Assembly (NCBI GenBank): GCA_900299075.1
Contig: OMIK01000003.1
Location: 1 to 58,494, forward strand
DNA from: Chlorobi bacterium Chlorobi_1
GTDB lineage: Bacteria > Bacteroidota > Chlorobiia > Chlorobiales > Chlorobiaceae
Direction: 5' to 3'
Length of the DNA stretch: 58,494 nt
Below are positions 33,921 through 53,514 of this stretch, in pieces (position 1 is the first letter of the stretch; each line of letters begins with the position of its first letter). Made by a program: the position numbers and the translations under genes. Below the pieces are notes generated by a model that did not search any database, was not told the origin of the DNA, and saw nothing but the letters and a program-made list of their open reading frames with translations.

Positions 33921-36008
33921 TCAGTGCTCGTTCCTCTCCTTCTCCTTTTCCGCCATCAGCTGGGCAACCACATCGGCCGGCGCCTCCTCGTAGTGGCTGA
34001 ATTCGTAGCTGTAGCGCGCCCGGCTCTGGGTGAGGCGCGTCAGCGCATGGTGGAAGGTCGAGAGCGAAGCCTGCGGGATGATGGCCCGGATTACCTGGAA
34101 GCGCGAGTCCGTGTCCATGCCGAGGATCTTGCCGCGTTTGCTGGAGATGTCGCCGACGATTTCGCCGGTGTACTGGTCCGGGGTGTAGACGCTCAGCGAG
34201 TAGAGCGGCTCCAGGATCAGCGGCTTGGCCTTTTCGCACGCAGCCTTGAAGGCCATGCTGGCAGCGATCTTGAAGGCGAACTCGGAGCTGTCTACCGGGT
34301 GGAACGACCCGTCGTAGACCACCGCCTTGAGGTCGACAACAGGGTACCCGGCGAGGCTTCCCGATGCGATCGATTCGCGCAGCCCCTTCTCGACCGCAGG
34401 GAGGTACCGGGTGGGTACCACTCCGCCAACCACTTCGCTGGCGAACTCGAAACCCGTATCGCGCGGCTTCGGTTCGATGCGTACCCAGACGTCCCCATAC
34501 TGGCCGCGACCGCCCGACTGCTTCTTGTACTTGCCCTGGGCGGACGAGGCGACCCTGATGGTCTCGCGGTAGGGGATCCTGATCGGGCCGGTCTCCACCT
34601 TGACGTTGAACTTGTTCTGCAGCCGGCTGATGATGATGTCGAGGTGCGTTTCGCCGAGCGTCTTCAGGATGGTCTGGTTGAATTCGACGTCGTGCACGAT
34701 CGCGAAGCTCGGATCCTCTTCGTGCAGGTGGTGCAGGCCGGTCGAGATCTTCTCTTCGTCGCCCTGTGCGACGGGCATGATGACCGATGAGAGCACCGGT
34801 TCAGGGAAGACGATGGGGCTGATGCGGCAGTCGATCCCCTTGTCCGCTAGGGTGTCGTTGGTGTGGGCATCCTTGAGCTTGACCACCATGCCGATGTCGC
34901 CGGCGAGCAGCCTGTCGACCGGCAGCTTCTTCTGCCCGAGCATGGTGTAGACCTGTCCGAGCTTCTCAAGCTGGCCGGTCTGGGCATCAACCAGCTCGTG
35001 GCCGCTTTCGATATGGCCCGAATAGACCCTGAGGTAGGAGATCTCGCCTACCCTCGGTTCCGACATGGTCTTGAAGATGAAGGCGATGGTCGGTCCCTCG
35101 GGTTCGGGCTGGAGGAGCTTCTCGTCGTTGCTCGCCGTGCAGAAGGCGTGCTCGGGACCGCGTTCGATCGGCGACGGGCAGAGGTTCACGATGGCATTCA
35201 GCAGGCGTTCCGAGCCGATGAGGTGCAGCGGCGAGGTGCAGAAGACCGGGAAGAAGGTCCTGGTGACGAGCGCAGACTTGATGCCTGCCCTGAGCTCGTC
35301 CTCGGTGAGGTTGCCCACCTCGAAGAAGCGGTTCATCAGCTCCTCGTCGGTTTCGGCCACCGCCTCGACGAGCTGCTGGTGCATCTCCTCCGCCTTTTTC
35401 CTGTAGAGGTCGTGGATTTCTGCTACCACCATGCTTCCTGGCTTGTCCGGGCTGAACTCGAGCTGCTTCATCAGGAGGACGTCGATCAGGATGTGGTGGC
35501 CGAGCCCCTCCTCCGCCGGGAACTGGATCGGGGTCACCAGATGCCCGAAGTGCTCCTTGAGCGCCTCGATGGTGCCGGAGAAGTCAGCGCGGTCGGCATC
35601 GAGCTTGGTGAGCACGAACATGGTCGGCTTGTAGTACTCCTTCGTGTACTCCCAGACGGCATCGGTCCCCACCTCGACGCCGGTGGCGGCGTTGACAGCC
35701 ACGACCACCGTGTCGGCCACGCGCATCGCCGACTTGACGTCGCCGTGGAAGTCGAGGAGTCCCGGGGTGTCGATGATATTGATCTTCTTCTCTTTCCACA
35801 TGCCGTGGATAAGGGAGGTGTTCAGGCTGTGCTTGCGTTCGATTTCGTCGGCCGAATAGTCCGACAGGGTCGATCCGTCCTCGATGTTCCCGAGACGGTT
35901 GACGGCGCCCATGGTGAGGGCGAGCGATTCGCACAGCATGGTTTTTCCGGTGCCGGTATGGCCGGTGACGACAATGTTCCTCAGCTGGTCGGTTGGAACA
36001 GGTTGCAT
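33921..36008 (-). CDS. Elongation factor G-like GTPase (EF-G paralogue)
   Basis: 695 residues with the full EF-G domain order: GTPase (1-270), domain II, III, IV (GGRGQYGDVWVRIEPK near 505) and V. The GTPase motifs deviate from canonical EF-G: the P-loop is GHTGTGKT rather than AHVDxGKT, G3 is DTPGLLDF, and G4 is TKLD instead of NKxD. The switch I region (SDYSADEIERKHSLN) is also of the EF-G2 type. Such FusA2-like proteins occur beside a normal EF-G in many bacteria and may lack translocation activity or act in recycling or stress. The canonical fusA would be expected near rpsL-rpsG, outside this window. Confidence 0.9.
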   Translation of the reverse strand: MQPVPTDQLRNIVVTGHTGTGKTMLCESLALTMGAVNRLGNIEDGSTLSDYSADEIERKHSLNTSLIHGMWKEKKINIIDTPGLLDFHGDVKSAMRVADTVVVAVNAATGVEVGTDAVWEYTKEYYKPTMFVLTKLDADRADFSGTIEALKEHFGHLVTPIQFPAEEGLGHHILIDVLLMKQLEFSPDKPGSMVVAEIHDLYRKKAEEMHQQLVEAVAETDEELMNRFFEVGNLTEDELRAGIKSALVTRTFFPVFCTSPLHLIGSERLLNAIVNLCPSPIERGPEHAFCTASNDEKLLQPEPEGPTIAFIFKTMSEPRVGEISYLRVYSGHIESGHELVDAQTGQLEKLGQVYTMLGQKKLPVDRLLAGDIGMVVKLKDAHTNDTLADKGIDCRISPIVFPEPVLSSVIMPVAQGDEEKISTGLHHLHEEDPSFAIVHDVEFNQTILKTLGETHLDIIISRLQNKFNVKVETGPIRIPYRETIRVASSAQGKYKKQSGGRGQYGDVWVRIEPKPRDTGFEFASEVVGGVVPTRYLPAVEKGLRESIASGSLAGYPVVDLKAVVYDGSFHPVDSSEFAFKIAASMAFKAACEKAKPLILEPLYSLSVYTPDQYTGEIVGDISSKRGKILGMDTDSRFQVIRAIIPQASLSTFHHALTRLTQSRARYSYEFSHYEEAPADVVAQLMAEKEKERNEH

Positions 36009-36227
36009 TGCGGAACTCCTTTGTTTGTTGTTGGTTGACGGAGCTGCCTCCTCCCTCTCCGGAGCGGCCTCCGCAAAGGGGGCCGAAAGCGGTTAAGAGG
36101 TTCGTAAAGAAAAACTTAAACAAAAAAAATCTATTCGGCTGCGGCCTGCTCGACAAAAACCGCAGGCAGGGAATAAATCGACGGACTATTGCCAAAGAAT
36201 CGCAACCATTGCGTATCTTTTAAATCT

Positions 36228-36241
36228 TGACTTTCGTCAAC
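36228..36241 (+). promoter_or_regulatory. TTGAC-N4-GTCAA dyad before eno
   Basis: A perfect 5-bp dyad TTGAC TTTC GTCAA, 16 bp before the enolase ATG. It is placed so that a bound protein, or the RNA hairpin, would block initiation. The rest of the 249-bp divergent gap between the EF-G-like gene and eno is AT-rich on the eno side, with no other clear element. Confidence 0.35.
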
Positions 36242-36245
36242 ATAA

Positions 36246-37571
<1,326 letters not shown>

Positions 37572-37591
37572 CGGAGGATGTTTCGGCAGGT

Positions 37592-37628
37592 GGCCTTCCC
37601 TGCGGGCAGCGTCGGGGAGGCCCCTTTT
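37592..37628 (+). terminator. Probable terminator after eno
   Basis: GGCCTTCCC (37592-37600) pairs with GGGGAGGCC (37614-37622), one mismatch, then CCTTTT. A second GC stem (GCCGGGC with GCCCGGC) lies at about 37637-37654. Confidence 0.65.
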
Positions 37629-37737
37629 ACCGGAAAGCCGGGCTCCGGCCCGGCATCCCCGGATTGATGAAGTTGCCGGTTGTCACAACTCCCGTTATCC
37701 GGAAGCAGCTCCCTGACGGATACTAACCTTCCCGAGC

Positions 37738-38040
37738 ATGTCGAAATACTTCACCGAGATCTGGGACTACATCCGCTCGAACCCCAAGCGGTTTGTCGTG
37801 CAGACCCTCCTTGCCCTGTTCGCCTTCTGGTTCTTCTTCGGCGACTTCGGCCTGGTCACGCGGTTCGGCATGGAGCGGGAGCATCGACAGCTCATCGAGC
37901 GGCAGTCCGAGGAGCAGAAGAGGATCGTCGACGACCGTGCGACCATCCGCCAGGCCTACAATCCGGACAGCATCGAAAAGGTCGCCAGGGAGAAGTACAA
38001 CTTCAGGAGGCCCGGCGAGACCGTCTTCATCATCAGGTGA
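37738..38040 (+). CDS. FtsB/DivIC-family septum formation initiator
   Basis: 100 residues with a short cytoplasmic N-terminus, one membrane helix (VVQTLLALFAFWFFFG, about residues 20-35), a periplasmic coiled coil (EREHRQLIERQSEEQKRI) and the conserved tail YNPDSIEKVAREKYNFRRPGE. This matches bitopic division proteins FtsB/DivIC that link FtsQ and FtsL in the divisome. Many bacteria place such a gene right after eno, as here. An exceptional hairpin begins 2 bp after the stop. Confidence 0.88.
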   Translation: MSKYFTEIWDYIRSNPKRFVVQTLLALFAFWFFFGDFGLVTRFGMEREHRQLIERQSEEQKRIVDDRATIRQAYNPDSIEKVAREKYNFRRPGETVFIIR

Positions 38041-38041
38041 G

Positions 38042-38104
38042 GGGGACGTTCTTGATTTTGTCAAGTAGCCGGATGGCGTACTTGACAAAATCAAGAACGT
38101 CCCC
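38042..38104. repeat. Perfect 26-bp inverted repeat hairpin
   Basis: 38042-38067 is the exact reverse complement of 38079-38104, with an 11-nt loop at 38068-38078. A T-run begins at 38111. The stem is longer than needed for termination and its arm ends (GGGGACGTTCTTG) recall palindromes mobilised by REP-associated Y1 transposases, but no such gene is in the window. It may also terminate the eno/ftsB-like transcript. Confidence 0.85.
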
Positions 38105-38196
38105 ATGCTGTTTTTTTTTATTCCCGCCCAATGGCTACCTTTGACATTCCGTCAGGAGCGCTACTCCTTGCCAGTGAACCCTAATCCTTGACATCC

Positions 38197-40277
<2,081 letters not shown>

Positions 40278-40281
<4 letters not shown>

Positions 40282-41069
40282 CGCCGCGGTTCCATACGCT
40301 GGTGACCGGCGCCTCGATGGGCATCGGCAGGGAGATCGCCGCCGAGTTCGCCTCGAAAGGGGAGAACCTCGTGCTCGTCGCCCGATCGAGGGGGCGGCTC
40401 GACGAGGCTGCATCGGAGCTGTCGTCAAGGTACGGTGTCGAGGTGCTGGTCTGCTGCGAGGACCTCGGAGTCGCCGGCGCTCCAGCCAGGATCGCCGGGT
40501 TCTGCCGCGAGCGCGGCGTCGTCGTCGACCGCCTCGTGAACTGTGCCGGCTTTTCGGTCGCCGGCACCTTCCTGAAGCTGGGGGCGGAGGAGTTGCAGCA
40601 GATGGCCATGGTCAACATGGTGTCGCTTGCGGAGATGTCGAGGCTCTTCCTCCCGGAGATGGTCGCCCGCGGGAGGGGGACGGTGGTCAACATCGCATCG
40701 CTGGCGGGTTTCCAGGGGGTGCCCGGCATGGGCCTCTATTCGGCGACCAAGTCGTTCGTGGTCAACCTGACCGAGGCGGTCAACGAAGAGCTCCGCGGCA
40801 CGGGCGTGCGCCTGTTCGCCGTCTGTCCCGGATTCATCGACAACGACAACTTCTACGAACGTGCTGGCCATGACCGGAAGCGCATCGTCGTTCCCGTCTC
40901 CCCGCCGTCCGTGGTCGTCCGTGCGCTCCGGCGCGGGCTGGATAACGGCGCCATCGTGGTGCTGCCGACACTCTTCGACCGGGTGATGGTCTTCCTGCAG
41001 CGCCTCATGCCCAGGCGGCCGGTGGTCATGCTGGCCGGCATCTTTGCCGGTGCCGGTGAAAAAAAATGA
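40278..41069 (+). CDS. Short-chain dehydrogenase/reductase
   Basis: 263 residues from ATG 40278, which overlaps the ispG stop by 3 nt; GGGAGGAG at 40265-40272 is the ribosome site. Classical SDR motifs: TGASMGIG (cofactor), NCAGF, catalytic Ser in VVNIASLAGF, and YSATK (catalytic Tyr-Lys). The C-terminal part (VFLQRLMPRRPVVMLAG) is hydrophobic and basic, which resembles membrane-associated DltE-like or retinol-type SDRs. Substrate unknown. Coupling to ispG suggests, but does not show, a lipid or isoprenoid role. Confidence 0.85.
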
Positions 41070-41097
41070 GCGTCGCGAAAGATTCTGTATTTTTTCT

Positions 41098-41133
41098 TTG
41101 CATTTCCGGGGCTGGGAATTATATTACCAGCCC
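41098..41133 (+). promoter_or_regulatory. Putative promoter and hairpin before the tRNA/secE operon
   Basis: TTGCAT (41098-41103) and TATATT (41120-41125), 16-bp spacer, could drive the tRNA cluster starting at 41169. The -10 lies in the loop of a perfect 7-bp inverted repeat GGGCTGG (41109-41115) / CCAGCCC (41127-41133) followed by TGTATTTTT, which could alternatively terminate the upstream ispG-SDR transcript. Confidence 0.45.
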
Positions 41134-41168
41134 TGTATTTTTATGGGCGGTGGGAGTAACCCGGTTCT

Positions 41169-41241
41169 GCTGGTGTAGCTCAATTGGTAGAGCAGCTGAC
41201 TTGTAATCAGCAGGTTGCGGGTTCGAGTCCCATCACCAGCT
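41169..41241 (+). tRNA. tRNA-Thr (anticodon TGT)
   Basis: 73 nt: acceptor GCTGGTG/CACCAGC, D stem GCTC/GAGC, anticodon stem GCTGA/TCAGC with loop CTTGTAA (anticodon TGT), T loop TTCGAGT with a weak outer T-stem (one G-T and one mismatch), discriminator T. CCA not encoded. Confidence 0.93.
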
Positions 41242-41256
41242 CGCAGGAAAATGCAT

Positions 41257-41339
41257 GGGTAGGTAGCGAAGCGGTCAAACGCAGCAGACTGTAAATCTGT
41301 CGACATATGTCTTCGGAGGTTCGAATCCTTCCCTACCCA
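41257..41339 (+). tRNA. tRNA-Tyr (anticodon GTA)
   Basis: 83-nt class II tRNA with a long variable arm (GACATATGTCTTCG region). Acceptor GGGTAGG/CCTACCC, anticodon stem GCAGA/TCTGT with loop CTGTAAA (anticodon GTA), discriminator A. Follows tRNA-Thr by 15 bp. Confidence 0.95.
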
Positions 41340-41358
41340 CACCGGTCCGCCGGTGCAA

Positions 41359-41431
<73 letters not shown>

Positions 41432-41451
41432 CCGGTTCATGGAGTGATCAT

Positions 41452-41524
41452 ACGTCAGTAGCTCAATTGGTAGAGCAGCGGTCTCCAAAACCGCAGGTTG
41501 GGGGTTCGAGTCCCTCCTGACGTG
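41452..41524 (+). tRNA. tRNA-Trp (anticodon CCA)
   Basis: 73 nt: acceptor ACGTCAG/CTGACGT, anticodon stem GCGGT/ACCGC with loop CTCCAAA (anticodon CCA), T arm GGGGG-TTCGAGT-CCCTC, discriminator G as expected for Trp. Lies 52 bp before secE, the usual bacterial position. Confidence 0.95.
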
Positions 41525-41576
41525 CACACGATCCTCATCCGGATGCCGTTCACGATCTTTACCATGTCGCTCAATC

Positions 41577-41768
41577 ATGAAGAAATACGCGGATATAGCT
41601 GAAAAGTACTATCGTGACGTCGTTGGCGAGATGCGCAAGGTATCGTGGCCGACCAGGGAGGAGGTGAAGGATATGACGGTCGTCGTCCTTACGGTTTCGG
41701 GCATTCTTGCCCTCTTCACGTTTACGGTCGACTGGGTGATCAATGCGGTGATGGGGCGGATATTGTAA
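41577..41768 (+). CDS. secE: Preprotein translocase subunit SecE
   Basis: 63 residues, the short single-helix form. The amphipathic cytoplasmic motif YRDVVGEMRKVSWPTREEV (KVxWP signature) precedes one membrane helix (VVVLTVSGILALFTFTVDWVI). SecE clamps SecY in the SecYEG channel. Position between tRNA-Trp and nusG confirms the call. Confidence 0.96.
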   Translation: MKKYADIAEKYYRDVVGEMRKVSWPTREEVKDMTVVVLTVSGILALFTFTVDWVINAVMGRIL

Positions 41769-41792
41769 GATTAAGGATTTGAGAGTACTGTC

Positions 41793-42368
41793 ATGAGCGT
41801 CAAAAAGAAGGTCACAGAAGAGCAGCAGGCCCCGCAGATCCACTGGTACGCCCTCAGGATCTACTCCGGACACGAGCGCAAGGTCAAGGAGGGGATCGAG
41901 ATGGAGGCCGAACGCCAGGGCCTTGCCGAAAAGATCAAGCAGGTCTACATCCCCTACGAGCGTTTCGTCGAGGTCAAGAACGGCAAGAAGCGCAGCCTCA
42001 CCAAGAACGCATTCCCCGGTTACGTCCTCCTCGAGGCGATCCTCGACAAGCAGACCAGGAACCTGATCCTGGATATCCCGTCGGTCATGGGCTTCCTGGG
42101 CGTCGACGACAACCCGACCCCGCTCCGCCCGGACGAGGTCGAGAAGATCCTGCTTCCGGAAGGTACCATCGAGCACCGCGCGGTGGTCGAGGCTCCCTTC
42201 TGCGTCGGCGATTCTGTCAAGGTCATCGATGGCCCCTTCAGCTCGCTCACCGGTATTGTCCACGAGGTCTGCACCGAGCGCATGAAGGTCAAGGTGATGA
42301 TCAACTTCTTCGGAAGGAGCACCCCGACCGAGCTGGACTTCTCGCAGGTCAAATCGGTTTCGCAATAA
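41793..42368 (+). CDS. nusG: Transcription termination/antitermination protein NusG
   Basis: 191 residues. The NGN domain starts WYALRIYSGHERKVKEG (about residues 14-30) and the C-terminal KOW domain contains VKVIDGPFSSLTGIVHEV. NusG binds the RNA polymerase clamp, suppresses pausing and links to Rho or ribosomal S10. It lies 24 bp after secE and 44 bp before rplK, the conserved order. Confidence 0.97.
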   Translation: MSVKKKVTEEQQAPQIHWYALRIYSGHERKVKEGIEMEAERQGLAEKIKQVYIPYERFVEVKNGKKRSLTKNAFPGYVLLEAILDKQTRNLILDIPSVMGFLGVDDNPTPLRPDEVEKILLPEGTIEHRAVVEAPFCVGDSVKVIDGPFSSLTGIVHEVCTERMKVKVMINFFGRSTPTELDFSQVKSVSQ

Positions 42369-42412
42369 GAGTATCAAGTTTTCATCAAGCTGCTGAATAG
42401 AAAGAGAGTACT

Positions 42413-42838
42413 ATGGCAAAAAAGGTTATTGGGTTCATCAAGCTGCAGATCCCTGCAGGGGGCGCAAATCCGGCTCCTCCGGTCGGTCCGGCACTCGGTC
42501 AGAAGGGTGTCAACATCATGGAGTTCTGCAAGCAGTTCAACGCCAAGACCCAGTCCGAGGCCGGCATGATCACCCCGGTCGTGATCACGGTCTACTCCGA
42601 CAAGTCGTTCACCTTCGTCACCAAGACCCCTCCGGCCGCGGTGCTCCTCCTCAAGGAGGCCGGCCTGCCGAAAGGTTCCGGCGAACCGAACAAGACCAAG
42701 GTCGGTACCGTTACCGCCGAGCAGGTCCGCAAGATCGCCGAGCTGAAGAAGCCCGACCTGAACTCCGTCGACCTCGAAGGCGCCATGGAGATGGTCAGGG
42801 GCACGGCCCGCAGCATGGGCATCGTCGTCCAGGACTGA
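42413..42838 (+). CDS. rplK: 50S ribosomal protein L11
   Basis: 141 residues, normal length. The N-terminus [20 protein letters not shown] and the [18 protein letters not shown] motif are diagnostic. L11 with 23S rRNA forms the GTPase-associated centre that contacts elongation factors. First ribosomal gene of the rplKAJL-rpoBC cluster. Confidence 0.98.
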   Translation: MAKKVIGFIKLQIPAGGANPAPPVGPALGQKGVNIMEFCKQFNAKTQSEAGMITPVVITVYSDKSFTFVTKTPPAAVLLLKEAGLPKGSGEPNKTKVGTVTAEQVRKIAELKKPDLNSVDLEGAMEMVRGTARSMGIVVQD

Positions 42839-42901
42839 CCGAAAGGATTTTTTTCTATCGTGGGAGGCCTGACAAGCCGCTATGATAACCACTAACACAA
42901 C

Positions 42902-43597
42902 ATGTCAATGGCAGGAAAGAACTACAAGGGTGCTTGCGCCCAGGTGAACCGCATGCAGGAGTACGAGATTGCGGAAGCCGTCCAGAAAGTCAAGGAAATC
43001 ACCACTGCAAAATTCGACGCGACGGTCGACATCGCCATGAAGCTCGGCGTTGATCCCCGCCACGCTGACCAGGTCGTCCGCGGTACCGTCATGCTGCCGC
43101 ATGGCACCGGAAAGACCGTCTCCGTGCTGGTCATCTGCAAGGAGGCCAAGGTCGAGGAGGCCCGCGAAGCCGGAGCCGACTTCGTCGGATTCGAGGAGTA
43201 CATCGAGAAGATCCAGGGCGGCTGGACCGGCGTCGACGTGATCGTCGCCACACCGGACGTCATGGGCCAGCTCGGCAAGGTCGCCAAGATCCTCGGTCCA
43301 CGCGGCCTCATGCCGAACCCGAAGTCGGGCACGGTCACCATGGACGTCGCCAAGGCGGTCCGGGAGGTCAAGGCCGGAAAGATCGAGTTCAGGGTCGACA
43401 AGGCCGGCAACGTCCACGCGCCGGTCGGCAAGGTCTCCTTCGACAGCGAAAAGCTGGTCGGCAACATCACCAGCTTCATCAAGGAGGTCGTCCGCCTGAA
43501 GCCTTCGGCTGCAAAAGGCCAGTACGTCCAGGGTATCACGGTGTCGAGCACCATGTCCCCCGGCGTGAAAGTGAAAAAGGAAAAATTTGTAGCCTAA
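42902..43597 (+). CDS. rplA: 50S ribosomal protein L1
   Basis: 231 residues. Typical segments: KFDATVDIAMKLGVDPRHAD (N-terminal domain), MLPHGTGK, LMPNPKSGTVT and the C-terminal TVSSTMSPGVKV. L1 forms the mobile L1 stalk by the E-site and often represses its own operon. Start is ATG 42902 or the second ATG at 42908. Only 63 bp separate it from rplK. Confidence 0.97.
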   Translation: MSMAGKNYKGACAQVNRMQEYEIAEAVQKVKEITTAKFDATVDIAMKLGVDPRHADQVVRGTVMLPHGTGKTVSVLVICKEAKVEEAREAGADFVGFEEYIEKIQGGWTGVDVIVATPDVMGQLGKVAKILGPRGLMPNPKSGTVTMDVAKAVREVKAGKIEFRVDKAGNVHAPVGKVSFDSEKLVGNITSFIKEVVRLKPSAAKGQYVQGITVSSTMSPGVKVKKEKFVA

Positions 43598-43619
43598 CAT
43601 ATAAAGGTTTGAGATCGAT

Positions 43620-44141
43620 ATGATGAAGCGTGATAAAAAAGAGCAGATAGCCCAGGAGATCGCCGGCAAGATCGAGCGCTCGCAGGGTATCTATTTCACC
43701 GAGTTCCAGGGCCTTGACGTCAAGAAGATGGCCCAGCTCCGCGGCGAGTTCCGCAAGGCCGGCATCGAATACAAGGTGGTCAAGAACACCCTGATCAAGA
43801 AGGCGCTCAAGAATGTCGCCGATGCCGACAAGATCGCAGCGGGCCTGAAGAACACCACCGCCGTCGCCTTCGGCTACGACGATCCGGTCGCCCCGGCAAA
43901 GATCATCAAGAAGTTCAGCAAGGACAACGAGCAGCTGAAGTTCAAGATGGCCACCATCGACGGTTCCGTCTACGGCGCAGATGCGCTCGGCGTCCTTTCC
44001 GAAATGCTCAGCAAGACCGAGAACATCGGCCGCGCGGCAGGCCTGATCAACCAGGTCATCGCCTCCGTCCCGATGGTCATGAACGCGGTGATGAGGGACC
44101 TCGTCTCCGTGGTCGACCAGGTCGGAAAGCTCGAGAAATAA
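43620..44141 (+). CDS. rplJ: 50S ribosomal protein L10
   Basis: 173 residues (or 172 from the adjacent ATG at 43623). The N-terminal rRNA-binding domain shows [21 protein letters not shown]-like sequence and YKVVKNTL; the C-terminal helix anchors L7/L12 dimers. The rplA-rplJ gap is only 22 bp, so the long L10 leader used for autoregulation in E. coli is not present at that position. Confidence 0.97.
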   Translation: MMKRDKKEQIAQEIAGKIERSQGIYFTEFQGLDVKKMAQLRGEFRKAGIEYKVVKNTLIKKALKNVADADKIAAGLKNTTAVAFGYDDPVAPAKIIKKFSKDNEQLKFKMATIDGSVYGADALGVLSEMLSKTENIGRAAGLINQVIASVPMVMNAVMRDLVSVVDQVGKLEK

Positions 44142-44193
44142 ACGATTTACGCACTCAAAGCTTCTATACTTAAAATTAAACAGAGAGAGAAAA

Positions 44194-44571
<378 letters not shown>

Positions 44572-44597
44572 TCTCTGCCAAGGCAAGAAAAGCTGAC

Positions 44598-44626
44598 AAG
44601 CTCCGTCTCGATCCGGGACGGAGCTT
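44598..44626 (+). terminator. Attenuator-type hairpin between rplL and rpoB
   Basis: AAGCTCCGTC (44598-44607) pairs perfectly with GACGGAGCTT (44617-44626), with a 9-nt loop and a weak TTGTCCGTTTG tail. Partial termination here would lower rpoBC expression relative to the ribosomal genes, as in E. coli. Confidence 0.7.
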
Positions 44627-44775
44627 TGTCCGTTTGTGGTAACAAACTCCCATATCTTCCGGTCCGTCTACATGACTGTCGTCCGGAAATCCGCTCCGGT
44701 AAAGGGTATTTACGGATCCTTGTAAAGACGTAAACTGTTAAGTACTCCCTGCAATTGACTAAAAGCGAGGTGCAC

Positions 44776-48687
<3,912 letters not shown>

Positions 48688-48768
48688 CCGGAAGGGACCG
48701 GACTGGCAGGCATTGCATGAATACTATTATCCAGGCTTTTCAAGGCTGTATAAACTGACACAACGACT

Positions 48769-53253
<4,485 letters not shown>

Positions 53254-53275
53254 CGAAGCCTGAACCATAAGTGGT

Positions 53276-53313
53276 AACAAAAAAGCCGTTCCTGATGGGG
53301 CGGCTTTTTTGTT
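53276..53313 (+). terminator. Terminator of the secE-rpoC operon
   Basis: AACAAAAAAGCCG (53276-53288) pairs perfectly with CGGCTTTTTTGTT (53301-53313), loop 12 nt, with a six-T run inside the descending arm. Confidence 0.92.
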
Positions 53314-53357
53314 GGCGGTGGAAATGGTTTACGCAGCCCTGAAGCTTTCGCAGCATG

Positions 53358-53419
53358 GTCTTCTTCTGCAACCTATAGGACTTATAGGACCCATAGGACG
53401 TATGGGGCCTAGAGAAGAC
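53358..53419 (+). repeat. 9-bp-periodic repeat (GGACCTATA family), four units, bounded by an inverted repeat
   Basis: Units CCTATAGGA (53372-53380), CTTATAGGA (53381-53389), CCCATAGGA (53390-53398) and CGTATGGGG (53399-53407) are exactly in register; they are rotations of GGACCTATA. The array is framed by GTCTTCT (53358-53364) and AGAAGAC (53413-53419). It lies between the rpoC and accC terminators. This is the clearest copy in the window. Confidence 0.85.
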
Positions 53420-53460
53420 AATGGGAAAAGGAAGACGGGTTATGAGAGGCATCTTGCTAT

Positions 53461-53495
53461 AAACAGGAAAGGCTGCCATCGGCAGCCTTTCCTGT
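53461..53495. terminator. Terminator of the efp-accB-accC operon
   Basis: A perfect 16-bp stem, 53461-53476 with 53480-53495, and a 3-nt loop, 19 bp beyond the accC stop on the minus strand. Confidence 0.88.
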
Positions 53496-53514
53496 TATTC
53501 TTCAGCCCTTGCGC

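Noticed and set aside
43598-43619. L10 leader RNA between rplA and rplJ
   Set aside because: The gap is 22 bp, too short for the L10(L12)4-binding leader.
44755-44775. TTG at 44755 as rpoB start
   Set aside because: No ribosome site precedes it; GTG 44776 has GCGAGG at proper spacing and gives [10 protein letters not shown], which fits the N-terminus I recall for related RpoB.
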